The notes under the pieces were generated by a model. The model saw nothing but the letters and a program-made list of their open reading frames with translations. It had not been told where the DNA came from and searched no databases. Position numbers and translations under genes: made by a program. This document shows positions 1-12,100 of a stretch of DNA of 64,000 nt, one piece after another (the stretch's first letter is position 1; each line of letters starts with the position of its first letter). Source of the DNA: Saccharomyces uvarum (taxonomy: Eukaryota; Ascomycota; Saccharomycetes; Saccharomycetales; Saccharomycetaceae); the NCBI GenBank assembly GCA_947243795.1, contig OX365942.1:496001-560000 (forward strand), in the 5' to 3' direction.

Positions 1-2283
1 GTTGGCATCATAAAAGGTTAGATCAGTTTCTTCTAATAATACATGGAATGGTATGATTTGCGGATAAAGTTTGTAGCAAAGTTGTGCTGAGTTTAATGAA
101 TCGTATCTTAATAAATCGTAAATTCGTTCATTACCACGAGTACTTTGGGCGTTTGGCTTCATTAATTCGCTCTTTTCGAATGCTAGCATGTAAGCTGGCA
201 ATGTCTTTATCGAATCAGGTAATATTAATTGTGTAGACGAATTGCTACTAACCAAACCCCTATACTGAGTCAATATTTCGACCATCTTACCATCAATTAA
301 TCTCCTAATCTTTGCAAAGTCACAGTCACCCAGTGTCCTAATAACATCTTTGATCATTATTCTCATAACAGGATTCTGGTTTATAAACTTGAAAATTTCA
401 CGAATATTATTAGATACTGCACCTGATGTATTAATAGTACGAACTTTCCTAACACCATCGATGTCTGTATATAATAATGCCGTTTGGAAATGAACGTCGG
501 TTCCTGCTTTGATTTTATTGTCATATTTGAGTAAAACGTCTAAAGTGGAATCTCTAGTCAAAACTGGAATAATTGGATCTTGATCTGTATTTTCGGACGA
601 ATCACAGTAATACTGTTCGACAGATAACCCAGTGGAACAACGAACCTTTAGTAAGGCTTGGTATCCGACAATATTGGAGACATTTGTCACCATGTCGTTG
701 ACTAAGGTAAACGCATCCACTTCTTGCTGGAAATGTGGATAATACTTCAAGATACCGGATGTCATCTCTACTGGGTGGCCCACAGTAACCATGTCAATAA
801 ACCCGGCATTGGTAACATACAAATCCAAAGAAACGTACGATTTCAAAAACTCTGTCGCTAATTTCTTGTAAAATCCGTTTTCACATTTCACATGAGCAAT
901 GTGTGCATTGTCCCTTTTCAATGATAAATTACCATTACCAATTGTTGGTAAACTATTCAAAGAACAAATAATCTTACCACCCTGTCCACCGGTTACTGTA
1001 TCCAATGCTAATTTTGCGGCTTGCAAGGCAGAACCGTAACAAACCTGTGGAACATGGCTGTATTTATCGGTAGAGATGTAGTCACTAATTTTTATTAAAG
1101 TGTCATTGATGATTCTCATCGAGTTGCCAGGTTTGACAAATAATCCAGTATAAAATGGTAAGAAGACATCGTCCAATTCACTGACGATATATTCTTGGGC
1201 ATTGTCTAACTCTGGTCTTAGATTGAAAAATCTTAATTTATTATCGTAAACGATCAAAGCCACCTCACAATTTGGCTGGAAATCTGCAATGTATTCAATA
1301 CAAGATCTGACACCTTCCACCATGGCTAAAGAACTTCCGTTTTCATTAGCTAATAATGAAACATCAATCAAGAACACGTAATGTAATGGTAAAGGTTCTT
1401 TCTCTTGGATGGCGTTGTAGACACTTGGCACCAAGAAATCAACAGTTCCTTGTAATAATTCAAGTTTTTCGTTCAAGTCACTTCTTTGACCATTAGGTCC
1501 CATGGGTGCAGAGTGTTCTGCCGGAACTTGCATCTTCACTTTACAGATATTACAAATGACACTCGAATCATAAGTGAACTGAAATTTAGGATTTGCATAT
1601 GCACGGCAACGTCTACAACGCAAAGGTGTCCCATCCATTGGTAATGGGATGGTGGGGACTTCTGCGTCATTTAATGTCAAACTAGCAAACGGTTGGATGG
1701 TTACTCCAAGTGGTAGTTTGGTGGCGCCCCTTAAATGTTCGCTCTCAGGAATATTGTACATGGACAAACTCATCAAATGCGGATCGCACGAACCTTGGTC
1801 CACACAATAGAATTGTGTTGTAGGCAAAGGAGGCACCGAGTCTCTACACGTTTCAAAAGATCGCTGTAAATATTGTGCTTGATCTTCGAATCTTTGAGTT
1901 GGGACAATATGGGAAGTCGGCTGAGGTACCGTCATATCAAGAGTGGACTGACCGTAAGGTGAAGAGGCTTCACTCGCACCAAACTGGTCCTGGCTCCCCA
2001 TTATCGGTGTGGACATAACGGATCCTGAACCATTGTTAAAGCCAGGTCCACCAAATTGTCTAGGGGTAAATGCTTGGGGAGGCTGTTGGAACCCATCCTG
2101 CTGGTTCAATTGAGGTGTGGTATAAGGCGAGTTGCCCACGGTAGGAACAGTACCCGAGGAAAAGTTGTGGTATGCTCTATGAGGCCTTCTACTTTTCTTA
2201 GAGGAAGCTCCGCCTGAATGCACAGCAGGGTCATCAAGAGAGAGCGCTGAAACACTAGCTGCCAAAATATTCTGCTGAGACAT
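1..2283 (-). CDS. SFB3: SFB3/LST1, Sec24-family COPII cargo adaptor (partial, C-terminus beyond window)
   Basis: Sec24 paralogue that pairs with Sec23 in the inner COPII coat and selects cargo, notably the plasma-membrane ATPase Pma1, at ER exit sites. Reading from the ATG at 2281-2283 (MSQQNILAASVSALSLDDP) the frame is open for 761 codons to the window edge; the S. cerevisiae protein is about 929 residues, so roughly the last 170 are missing. Seen: a Q/P/G/S-rich disordered N-terminus, then a four-cysteine zinc finger (CRRC and CNIC pairs), then the Sec23/Sec24 trunk with the HYVFLIDVS strand, beta-sandwich and start of the helical domain. Divergent from TRA1, sharing an 836-bp promoter. Identity is supported by family features and by synteny. 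Confidence 0.95.
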   Translation of the reverse strand, partial: MSQQNILAASVSALSLDDPAVHSGGASSKKSRRPHRAYHNFSSGTVPTVGNSPYTTPQLNQQDGFQQPPQAFTPRQFGGPGFNNGSGSVMSTPIMGSQDQFGASEASSPYGQSTLDMTVPQPTSHIVPTQRFEDQAQYLQRSFETCRDSVPPLPTTQFYCVDQGSCDPHLMSLSMYNIPESEHLRGATKLPLGVTIQPFASLTLNDAEVPTIPLPMDGTPLRCRRCRAYANPKFQFTYDSSVICNICKVKMQVPAEHSAPMGPNGQRSDLNEKLELLQGTVDFLVPSVYNAIQEKEPLPLHYVFLIDVSLLANENGSSLAMVEGVRSCIEYIADFQPNCEVALIVYDNKLRFFNLRPELDNAQEYIVSELDDVFLPFYTGLFVKPGNSMRIINDTLIKISDYISTDKYSHVPQVCYGSALQAAKLALDTVTGGQGGKIICSLNSLPTIGNGNLSLKRDNAHIAHVKCENGFYKKLATEFLKSYVSLDLYVTNAGFIDMVTVGHPVEMTSGILKYYPHFQQEVDAFTLVNDMVTNVSNIVGYQALLKVRCSTGLSVEQYYCDSSENTDQDPIIPVLTRDSTLDVLLKYDNKIKAGTDVHFQTALLYTDIDGVRKVRTINTSGAVSNNIREIFKFINQNPVMRIMIKDVIRTLGDCDFAKIRRLIDGKMVEILTQYRGLVSSNSSTQLILPDSIKTLPAYMLAFEKSELMKPNAQSTRGNERIYDLLRYDSLNSAQLCYKLYPQIIPFHVLLEETDLTFYDAN

Positions 2284-2897
2284 GATGATCCTGTCTTCGT
2301 CTACAAATGTTCTCCTTTATAACGCTCAAAAGTCAGTAATTCGCTTAATTCCAGGTCCTGAATCAGCCAAAATAGATCTAAACAATAAAGGTCTACGTGT
2401 TTTTTATTTATTTATTTTTTATGGTTTTTTTTAGTTTTTCCATCCAAACTTTTCAATTTGATCGTTCCTGCGTTGGGCGAAACGAAAAAAAGATCGTTCT
2501 TTTCGCATTGTACACGGAACGCTTCAAAATAGAACCAAATAAAACCATACAAAGAATTGTTACAATAATTAGCCGCCATTAGTCATGCAAGCAAGTCCAA
2601 TTCTTCTGGCCAACCCTGTAAGAACCCTTAGATTTGAAAGACTGGAACCAACTGCTATACACTTGTAGACAAGCTACTCACTGTTGGGAAGAAAGCACTT
2701 CAAAACAAGACTTATTTAATGACTTTCCGGGAGTCCGTGTCAGTAATGGGGCTGGTAGACAACTAGAAACATTTGAAAAGTACAGTGCACTTATTTTGAG
2801 TCTAGCATAATCTAGTCTCTACCGCACTTAGAACGCAGTCGTTATACCGACTAAGCTGCACCACTGCTCACAAGGCTACATTGAAGACAGCGCCGGT

Positions 2898-2913
2898 TTT
2901 CCTAATTAGGAAA
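2898..2913. promoter_or_regulatory. Mcm1-type P-box palindrome
   Basis: TTTCCTAATTAGGAAA is a perfect 16-bp palindrome. It is the sequence known as P(PAL), the idealised Mcm1 MADS-box site (core CCTAATTAGG), able to bind an Mcm1 dimer without a partner factor. It lies 207 bp upstream of the TRA1 ATG and about 615 bp upstream of the SFB3 ATG. Binding here is inferred from the match. Confidence 0.7.
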
Positions 2914-2914
2914 G

Positions 2915-2928
2915 TGGTCACGTGACCA
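2915..2928. promoter_or_regulatory. CACGTG E-box palindrome (Cbf1/Pho4 class)
   Basis: TGGTCACGTGACCA is a perfect 14-bp palindrome with the core TCACGTGA, the form preferred by Cbf1 (a T before CACGTG disfavours Pho4). It starts one base after the P-box palindrome and lies about 190 bp upstream of the TRA1 ATG, a typical position for a nucleosome-clearing Cbf1 site. Confidence 0.65.
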
Positions 2929-3119
2929 GATGCCTTTCCAGGTCAAACTGAAAAAAAAGTGCAAGAATCGAGTTTTTCCCTAGTAAGCTTTTTAGCTGTA
3001 CTTCAGTAAACAACATCAACAAGTTCGGAGTATTGCACGCATTTATACAAAAAGGTATACAATCTGAAGAGGTCCATCACAACAGTTCCAGATCTTCAAG
3101 AAATATTCCCCTTTTGCGA

Positions 3120-6100
3120 ATGTCACTTACAGAGCAGATCGAGCAATTTGCCAGTAGATTTCGCGATGATGATGCTACCTTACAATCCAGGTATTCTACT
3201 CTATCTGAGTTGTATGATATAATGGAGCTGTTGAATTCTCCTGAGGACTACCATTTTTTTTTACAGGCTGTAGTGCCTTTACTTCTAAATCAATTGAAGG
3301 AAGTACCCATCTCATTCGATGCACACTCACCAGAACAAAAATTAAGAAATTCGATGCTCGATATTTTTAATAGATGCCTTATGAACCAAACTTTTCAGCC
3401 TTACGCAGTGGAGGTACTGGAGTTCTTACTTTCAATCCTACCAACTGAAAATGAGGAAAACGGTATACTATGTATGAAAGTCTTGACCACGCTTTTTAAA
3501 TCATTCAAATCGATACTGCAAGATAAGCTTGATTCATTCATACACATAATTATCCAAATTTATAAAAACACTCCAAACCTAATTAATCAAACATTTTATG
3601 AAACCGGAAAAGAAAAAATTGATGATTTAAATTCACCAAAACAATCTCATGCCGATGAATTACTCGATGAACTCTCTAAAAATGACGAAGATAAAGACTT
3701 TCCATCCAAGCAATCATCTACCGAGCCAAGGTTTGATGAGAACCCCACGTCAACAAACGGGTTGAGATCATCAATGTTTTCTTTCAAGATTCTTTCGGAA
3801 TGCCCTATAACAATGGTCACTTTATATTCATCATACAAACAGCTAACTAGCACTTCATTGCCTGAATTTACACCTCTAATCATGGATTTATTGAATATAC
3901 AAATCAAACAACAACAAGAGGCGAGAGAACAAGCAGAATCCCATGGAGAGCATTTTACTTCTATATCGTTGGAGATTACCAATAGACCAGCTTACTGTGA
4001 TTTCATATTGGCTCAGATCAAAGCTACTTCCTTCTTAGCTTATGTGTTCATAAGGGGATATGCACCTGAATTTTTACAAGATTATGTCAATTTCGTCCCA
4101 GATTTAATCATTAGACTCTTACAAGATTGTCCCTCTGAATTATCATCCGCTAGGAAAGAACTCTTACATGCTACTAGACATATCCTATCCACAAACTATA
4201 AAAAACTGTTTTTGCCCAAATTAGACTTTTTGTTCGATGAACGTATACTTATTGGCAACGGCTTTACTATGCACGAAACATTGAGGCCCTTAGCTTATAG
4301 TACCGTAGCAGATTTTATTCATAATATTAGATCTGAATTACAGCTTAGTGAAATTGAAAAAACAATAAAAATATACACTGGATATCTATTGGATGAGTCA
4401 TTAGCTTTAACGGTTCAAATTATGAGTGCGAAGTTATTGCTTAATTTGGTGGAAAGGATACTGAAATTAGGCAAAGAGAATCCACAAGAATCTCCTAGAG
4501 CCAAGAAATTATTAATGATCATTATCGACTCATACATGAACAGATTTAAGACCTTGAACAGGCAATATGATACAATAATGAAGTATCATACCAAATATGA
4601 AACAAATAAAAAGGAGAAAGCAGAAAAACTCAAAATCTCTATAGAGAATAACGACAAAGAGAGCGAGGAATTTATGAAGAATATACTGGAGCCATCTGAC
4701 AACAATGAGTTGATACCAGAACTCAAGCAAGAAGACAATAATGAAAATTTGGAAGCTGAATTGACAGATTCTGTCAAAGAGGATAATTCCGTTGACATGT
4801 TTGACATAAAAAACTATGCCCAAATATTATTATTGCCCACACCAACGAACGACCCTATTAAAGACGCCTTTTATTTATACCGAACTCTAATGTCCTTTTT
4901 GAAGACAATAATTCATGACTTGAAGGTCTTCAATCCTCCACCTAATGAATATACAGTTGCCAATCCTAAATTATGGGCATCCGTGTCCAGAGTGTTCTCA
5001 TATGAAGAAGTCATTGTTTTTAAAGATCTATTCCACGAATGTATCATTGGCTTGAAGTTTTTCAAAGATCATAATGAAAAACTATCTGCAACACTTACGA
5101 AAAAGCATTTTGATATATCAATGCCCAGTTTACCAGTCTCGGCCACGAAGGATGCCCGTGAGTTAATGGACTACTTGGCATTTATGTTTATGCAAATGGA
5201 CAATGCCACCTTTAATGAAATAATCGAAGAGGAACTACCATTTGTTTACGAAAGAATGCTAGAAGATTCAGGGCTGTTACATGTTGCTCAATCATTTTTG
5301 ACTAGTGAAATTACCTCTCCAAATTTCGCTGGCATTCTTTTGAGATTTTTGAAGGGCAAATTAAAGGACTTAGGGAATGTTGATTTTAACACATCCAACA
5401 TTTTAATACGACTCTTCAAATTATCCTTTATGTCCGTTAATCTTTTTCCAAACATCAATGAGGTCGTTCTATTACCACATTTGAATGATCTGATTTTGAA
5501 CTCCCTCAAATACTCAACTACTGCAGAAGAACCGCTGGTTTACTTTTATCTCATCAGAACTCTCTTTAGAAGCATAGGTGGTGGTAGGTTCGAGAACCTA
5601 TATAGATCCATTAAACCTATACTACAAGTGTTGTTACAGTCTTTAAACCAGATGATACTTACTGCAAGGTTGCCCCATGAAAGAGAACTTTATGTGGAGT
5701 TATGCATTACTGTACCAGTGCGTTTAAGTGTGCTCGCTCCTTACTTACCATACTTGATGAAACCGTTGGTGTTTGCATTACAACAATATCCAGACCTCGT
5801 TTCACAAGGCTTAAGGACCTTAGAGCTGTGTATTGATAACTTGACCGCCGAATATTTTGACCCAATAATTGAACCAGTTATCGACGACGTCTCGAAAGCC
5901 TTGTTCAATCTTTTACAGCCTCAACCATTCAATCATGCTATAAGTCATAACGTGGTTAGAATAATGGGCAAATTGGGGGGTAGAAACCGCCAATTTTTGA
6001 AACCACCAACGGATCTCACAGAAAAAACAGAACTAGATATCGATGTTATAGCCGATTTTAAAATTAACGGTATGCCAGAGGATGTCCCACTCTCAATAAC

Positions 6101-9100
6101 ACCGGGAATTCAATCTGCATTAGATATGTTGGAAAGCTACAAGACCGATATTCACTATAAAAAAAGTGCCTACAAGTATCTAACCTTTGTACTACTGTTA
6201 ATGACAAAATCTTCTGCAGAATTTCCTGAAAATTACACAGAATTGCTGAAAACAGCAGTCAATTCCATAAAGCTGGAGAAAATTGAATTAGAAAAAGACT
6301 TCGATTTGGAACCAACTGTAAACAAAAGAGATTTTTCGAATCAAGAAAGTTTGTTTTTAAGATTATTGGAAAGCGTATTTTATGCAACTTCCATTAAAGA
6401 ATTAAAAGATGAAGCAGTATCTCTCTTAAACAACCTTCTGGATCATTTCTGCTTATTACAAGTTAATACCACCTTACTAAACAAAAGAAACTATAACGGG
6501 ACATTTAATATTGATTTGAAGAATCCAGATTTCATGTTGGATAGTTCATTGATTCTAGATGCTATTCCTTTTGCCCTTTCATACTATATTCCGGAGGTTC
6601 GTGAAGTAGGCATTTTGGCGTATAAGCGGATATACGAAAAGTGTTGTCTGATATATGGAGAAGAATTAGCTTTGAGCCATTCGTTTATACCTGAATTGGC
6701 TAAACAATTCATTCACCTATGTTATGACGAAACATATTACAACAAAAGGGGCGGTGTTTTGGGTATCAAGGTCTTAATTGATAATGTTAAATCGTCTTCA
6801 GCTTTCCTAAAAAAATACCAGTACAACTTAGCAAACGGTTTACTATTTGTATTAAAGGACACTCAAAACGAGGCTCCTTCAGCTATAACGGATAGCGCTG
6901 AAGAATTATTAATAGAGCTATTAAGCATTACTTTCACCGATGTGAAAGAAGAAGATTTGGGTAACAAAGTATTGGAAAATACTTTGACAGATATCGTTTG
7001 CGAATTAAGTAATGCTAATGCAAAGGTAAGAAGTGCTTGCCAGAAATCTTTACACACAATATCAGACATTACTGGAATTTCAGTAGTGAATTTGATGGAT
7101 CATTCCAAACAATTTCTTTTATCACCAATATTTGCAAAACCTTTAAGAGCATTGCCATTTACAATGCAAATTGGTAATGTCGATGCTATCACGTTCTGCC
7201 TAAGCTTACCAAACACATTCTTAACATTTAATGAAGAACTATTTAGATTACTGCAAGAATCTATTGTGTTAGCAGATGCAGAAGATGAGTCGCTCTCTAC
7301 AAATATCCAGAAGACAACCGAATATAGTACTTCAGAACAACTAGTACAACTAAGAGTAGCGTGTATAAAATTGCTCGCTATTGCTCTGAAAAATGAAGAA
7401 TTTGCTACAGCCCAACAAGGGAACATTAGGATTCGTATTTTAGCTGTTTTTTTCAAGACAATGTTAAAGACATCGCCAGAAATCATCAATACTACATATG
7501 AAGCTCTTAAGGAATCTTTAGCAGAAAATTCGAAGTTGCCAAAAGAATTGCTCCAAAATGGGCTGAAACCCCTATTAATGAATTTATCCGATCATCAAAA
7601 GTTGACGGTTCCTGGTTTAGATGCTCTATCGAAATTGCTCGAATTACTGATCGCTTACTTCAAAGTGGAAATTGGAAGAAAATTACTAGATCACCTCACT
7701 GCATGGTGCCGTGTTGAGGTTCTTGACACGTTATTTGGCCAAGATTTAGCGGAGCAAATGCCGACTAAGATAATTATAAATATCATTAACATTTTCCATT
7801 TACTTCCACCACAAGCAGATATGTTTTTAAATGATTTATTACTTAAAGTTATGCTTCTAGAAAGAAAGCTACGTCTTCAATTAGATTCACCATTTCGTAC
7901 ACCGCTAGCCAAGTATCTAAACCGTTTCCATGGTCCTGTAACGGAATACTTTAAAAAAAACATGACATTGAGGCAATTAGTTCTTTTCATGTGTAACATT
8001 ATTCAGAGGCCCGAGGCAAAGGATTTGGCGGCAGATTTTGAGAGAGAACTTGATAGGTTTTATGATTTCTACATTTCCAACATACCAAAGAACCAAGTAC
8101 GTGTTGTCAGCTTCTTCACCAATATGGTGGATCTATTCAATACCATGGTAAGTACAAATGGAGATGAATGGCTGAAGAAAAAAGGTGACATGGTTTTGAA
8201 ATTGAAAGATATGCTAAGCTTAACCTTAAAAACAATAAAAGAAAACTCATTTTATATTGATCACTTACAGCTGAACCAAAGTATCGAAAAATTCCAAAAC
8301 CTTTATCTAAAGTATACCAAATTAGCGGATGGAGACCAAAATTCTTTGTTTTTAGATTTTATTGATTTTTCGTTTTCGAATGGTATTAAAGCATCGTATT
8401 CCTTGAAGAAATTTATTTTCCATAATATAATTGCGAATTCAAATAAAAAGGAACAGAATGATTTCATTAATGATATGATTGCTTTTGCTATATCGGATAA
8501 GTGTTTGGATGCTAAGATATTTGTTCTTAAAAATGTAATAAATTCAACATTGATTTATGAAGTTACGACGGTTGGATCGTTGAAAAACTTCCTTATTGAC
8601 GATAAAAAACCCAAATGGTTAGAACTACTTCACAATAAAATTTGGAAGAATTCAAACGCAATTTTAGCATATGATGTTATAGATCATCATGATCTGTTCC
8701 GTTTTGAACTATTGCAATTATCAGCAATTTTTATCAAAGCGGATCCTGATATGATAGCCGAGATAAAGAAAGACATAATAAAGTTTTGCTGGAACTTTAT
8801 CAAGTTTGAAGATACTTTAATCAAACAGTCTGCCTATTTGGTAACATCATACTTCATATCTAAATTCGACTTTCCCATCAAGGTTGTCACCCAAGTTTTT
8901 GTTGCTTTACTGCGCTCTTCGCATGTCGAAGCCAGGTACTTAGTCAAACAATCATTGGATATTCTTACTCCTGTTCTCCATGAACGTATGAATGCTGCTG
9001 GGACTCCTGATACATGGATTAACTGGGTGAAAAGGGTGATGGTAGAAAATTCTTCTAGTCAGAACAATATCTTGTACCAGTTTTTGATAAATCACCCTGA

Positions 9101-12100
9101 CCTGTTTTTTAATTCCAGAGATTTATTCATATCAAATATTATTCACCATATGAACAAGATAACGTTTATGACTAATGCAAATCCTGATAGCCATACCTTA
9201 GCTATTGATTTAGCCTCGTTGATTCTTTATTGGGAAAACAAGTCTTTGGATATCACCAATAGAAATAATACCAAGACTGATGCTGAGGGTGATGTTGTAA
9301 TGTCTGATCTCCAAATCGATATCAATCCAGTTGAATCAGACACAACAGCAATAATTGTAGATACAAACAATAACTCCCCTATCTCTCTACATCTACGCGA
9401 GGCTTGTACGGCTTTCTTAATAAGGTATGTGTGTGCAAGCAACCACCGTGCCATAGAAACAGAACTGGGATTGAGAGCTATTAATATTCTGTCAGAGTTA
9501 ATTTCAGAAAAGCACTGGACAAATGTCAATGTTAAGCTAGTTTACTTCGAGAAATTTTTGATATTCCAAGATCTTGATTCTGAGAACATTCTTTATTATT
9601 GTATGAATGCACTGGATGTCCTCTACGTATTCTTTAAAAATAAGACACCTGATTGGATAATGGAAAACCTGCCTACTATCCAAAATCTACTGGAAAAATG
9701 TATCAAATCCGATCATCATGATGTACAGGAAGCACTGCAAAAAGTTTTGCATGTAATAATGAAGGCAATAAAAGCACAAGGTACTTCGATAATAGCAGAA
9801 GAGGAAACCCCTGGGAAAGTGTTCTCTCAGATGCTAATCTTCGTCATTACTCAAGACCTTCAAGAAACTTCATCTGTTACAGCCGGTGTAACACTTGCGT
9901 GGGTGCTTTTCATGAACTTCCCAGACAGTGTTATATCATTACTTACCCCTTTAATGAAGACCTTCAGTAAATTGTGCAAAGATCACCTAAGCATATCCCA
10001 ACCAAAGGACGCGATGGCTTTGGAAGAGGCAAGAATCACGACTAAACTTTTGGAAAAGGTTTTGTACATATTATCTCTTAAAGTTTCATTATTGGGTGAT
10101 TCACGTCGCCCATTTCTTTCCACAGTGGCACTTTTGATCGACCACTCTATGGATCAAAATTTTTTGAGAAAAATCGTTAACATGTCTAGAAGTTGGATAT
10201 TCAACACCGAAATATTTCCAACTGTTAAAGAGAAAGCAGCTATTTTAACCAAAATGCTGGCTTTTGAGATTAGAGGAGAACCTTCTTTATCAAAATTATT
10301 CTACGAAATTGTTTTGAAGCTATTTGATCAAGAACATTTCAATAATACAGAGATTACTGTAAGAATGGAACAACCTTTCTTAGTAGGAACGCGTGTCGAA
10401 GATATCGGCATCAGAAAAAGGTTCATGACAATTTTAGACAACAGTTTAGAAAGAGATATCAAAGAGAGGTTATATTATGTTATACGTGACCAAAATTGGG
10501 AATTTATCGCTGACTATCCATGGTTAAATCAAGCTTTGCAATTGTTATATGGTTCTTTTAACAAGGAGAAAGAACTGTTTTTAAGGGACATCTACTGCTT
10601 GTCTCCTCCATCAATTTTACAAGAGTACCTCCCTGAAAACATTGAAATAGTAACTGAAGTAAATGACCAAGAGTTGTTAGATTTTGTCAAAAACCACATA
10701 TATTCTATGCAAGACTTGTGTCAGGTAAACTCTTCAGATTTTATCGATTCCTTAATTGAAATTTTTTACCAAGATCCTAAAGCAATCCACAAAGCGTGGG
10801 TTAGCTTGTTTCCTCAAGTATATAAGAGTATCCCCAAAAATGAAAAATACGGGTTTGTTCGTTCCATTATTACATTGCTTTCTAAACCTTATCATACCAG
10901 ACAAATCTCCTCTAGGACTAATGTCATAAATATGCTTTTGGACTCCATCAGTAAGATTGAATCGTTAGAGTTGCCCCCTCACTTGGTCAAATACTTGGCG
11001 ATATCTTATAATGCTTGGTACCAATCGATCAATATTTTAGAGTCTATTCAAACCAACACTAGTATCGATAATGCAAAAATTATCGAGGCCAACGAAGATG
11101 CACTATTAGAGTTGTATGTAAACTTACAAGAAGAAGACATGTTTTATGGCCTATGGAGACGTAGAGCGAAGTACACCGAGACAAATATTGGATTATCATA
11201 TGAACAAATTGGACTGTGGGACAAAGCTCAGCAACTATACGAAGTTGCGCAGGTAAAAGCCCGTAGTGGAGCATTACCTTACTCGCAATCTGAGTATGCG
11301 TTATGGGAAGATAACTGGATCCAATGTGCTGAGAAATTACAACATTGGGACGTATTAACTGAATTAGCCAAGCACGAAGGTTTTACAGACTTGTTATTGG
11401 AATGCGGTTGGCGTGTTGCTGATTGGAATAGTGATCGCGATGCCCTTGAGCAATCTGTGAAGAGTGTTATGGACGTTCCAACCCCACGTAGACAAATGTT
11501 CAAGACCTTTTTGGCTCTTCAAAATTTTGCAGAAACTCGAAAAGGTGACCAGGAAGTTAGAAAATTATGTGATGAGGGGATACAGTTGAGTTTGATTAAG
11601 TGGGTATCTTTACCAGTTAGATACACCCCAGCTCACAAATGGTTATTACACGGATTCCAACAATATATGGAGTTTTTAGAAGCAACTCAAATATATGCCA
11701 ATTTGCATACAACAACAGTACAGAACCTGGATTCCAAAGCTCAAGAAATCAAGCGTATCTTACAAGCTTGGAGAGATCGCCTTCCAAACACATGGGATGA
11801 TGTTAACATGTGGAATGACCTAGTTACATGGAGACAACATGCATTTCAGGTCATCAACAATGCATATCTTCCTTTGATACCAGCACTTCAACAATCAAAT
11901 AGCAATAGTAATATAAATACTCACGCTTATAGAGGATATCATGAAATTGCTTGGGTCATTAACAGATTTGCACATGTTGCAAGGAAACACAATATGCCTG
12001 ACGTGTGTATTAGTCAATTGGCACGTATCTACACCTTGCCAAATATTGAAATCCAGGAGGCTTTCTTAAAACTGAGAGAACAAGCTAAATGCCATTATCA

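Larger units (their letters stand above)
2284..3119. other. SFB3-TRA1 divergent intergenic region
   Basis: An 836-bp gap between two divergent genes. It holds two adjacent palindromes near TRA1 (annotated separately), a T-rich tract just upstream of SFB3, and a stretch around 2800-2870 that on the minus strand has a tRNA A-box-like sequence and short hairpins but no B box. No open frame with an ATG looks like a gene. Confidence 0.7.

Noticed and set aside
2752-2880. tRNA-like segment on the minus strand (A-box-like CAGCTTAGTCGG, hairpin with a CTA-containing loop)
   Set aside because: There is no B box (GGTTCGANTCC), the acceptor arms do not pair and the D arm does not form. At best it is a decayed relic, more likely chance.
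3033-3119. 29-codon upstream extension of TRA1
   Set aside because: It begins at TTG, not ATG. The inner ATG at 3120 gives exactly the 3744 residues known for S. cerevisiae.
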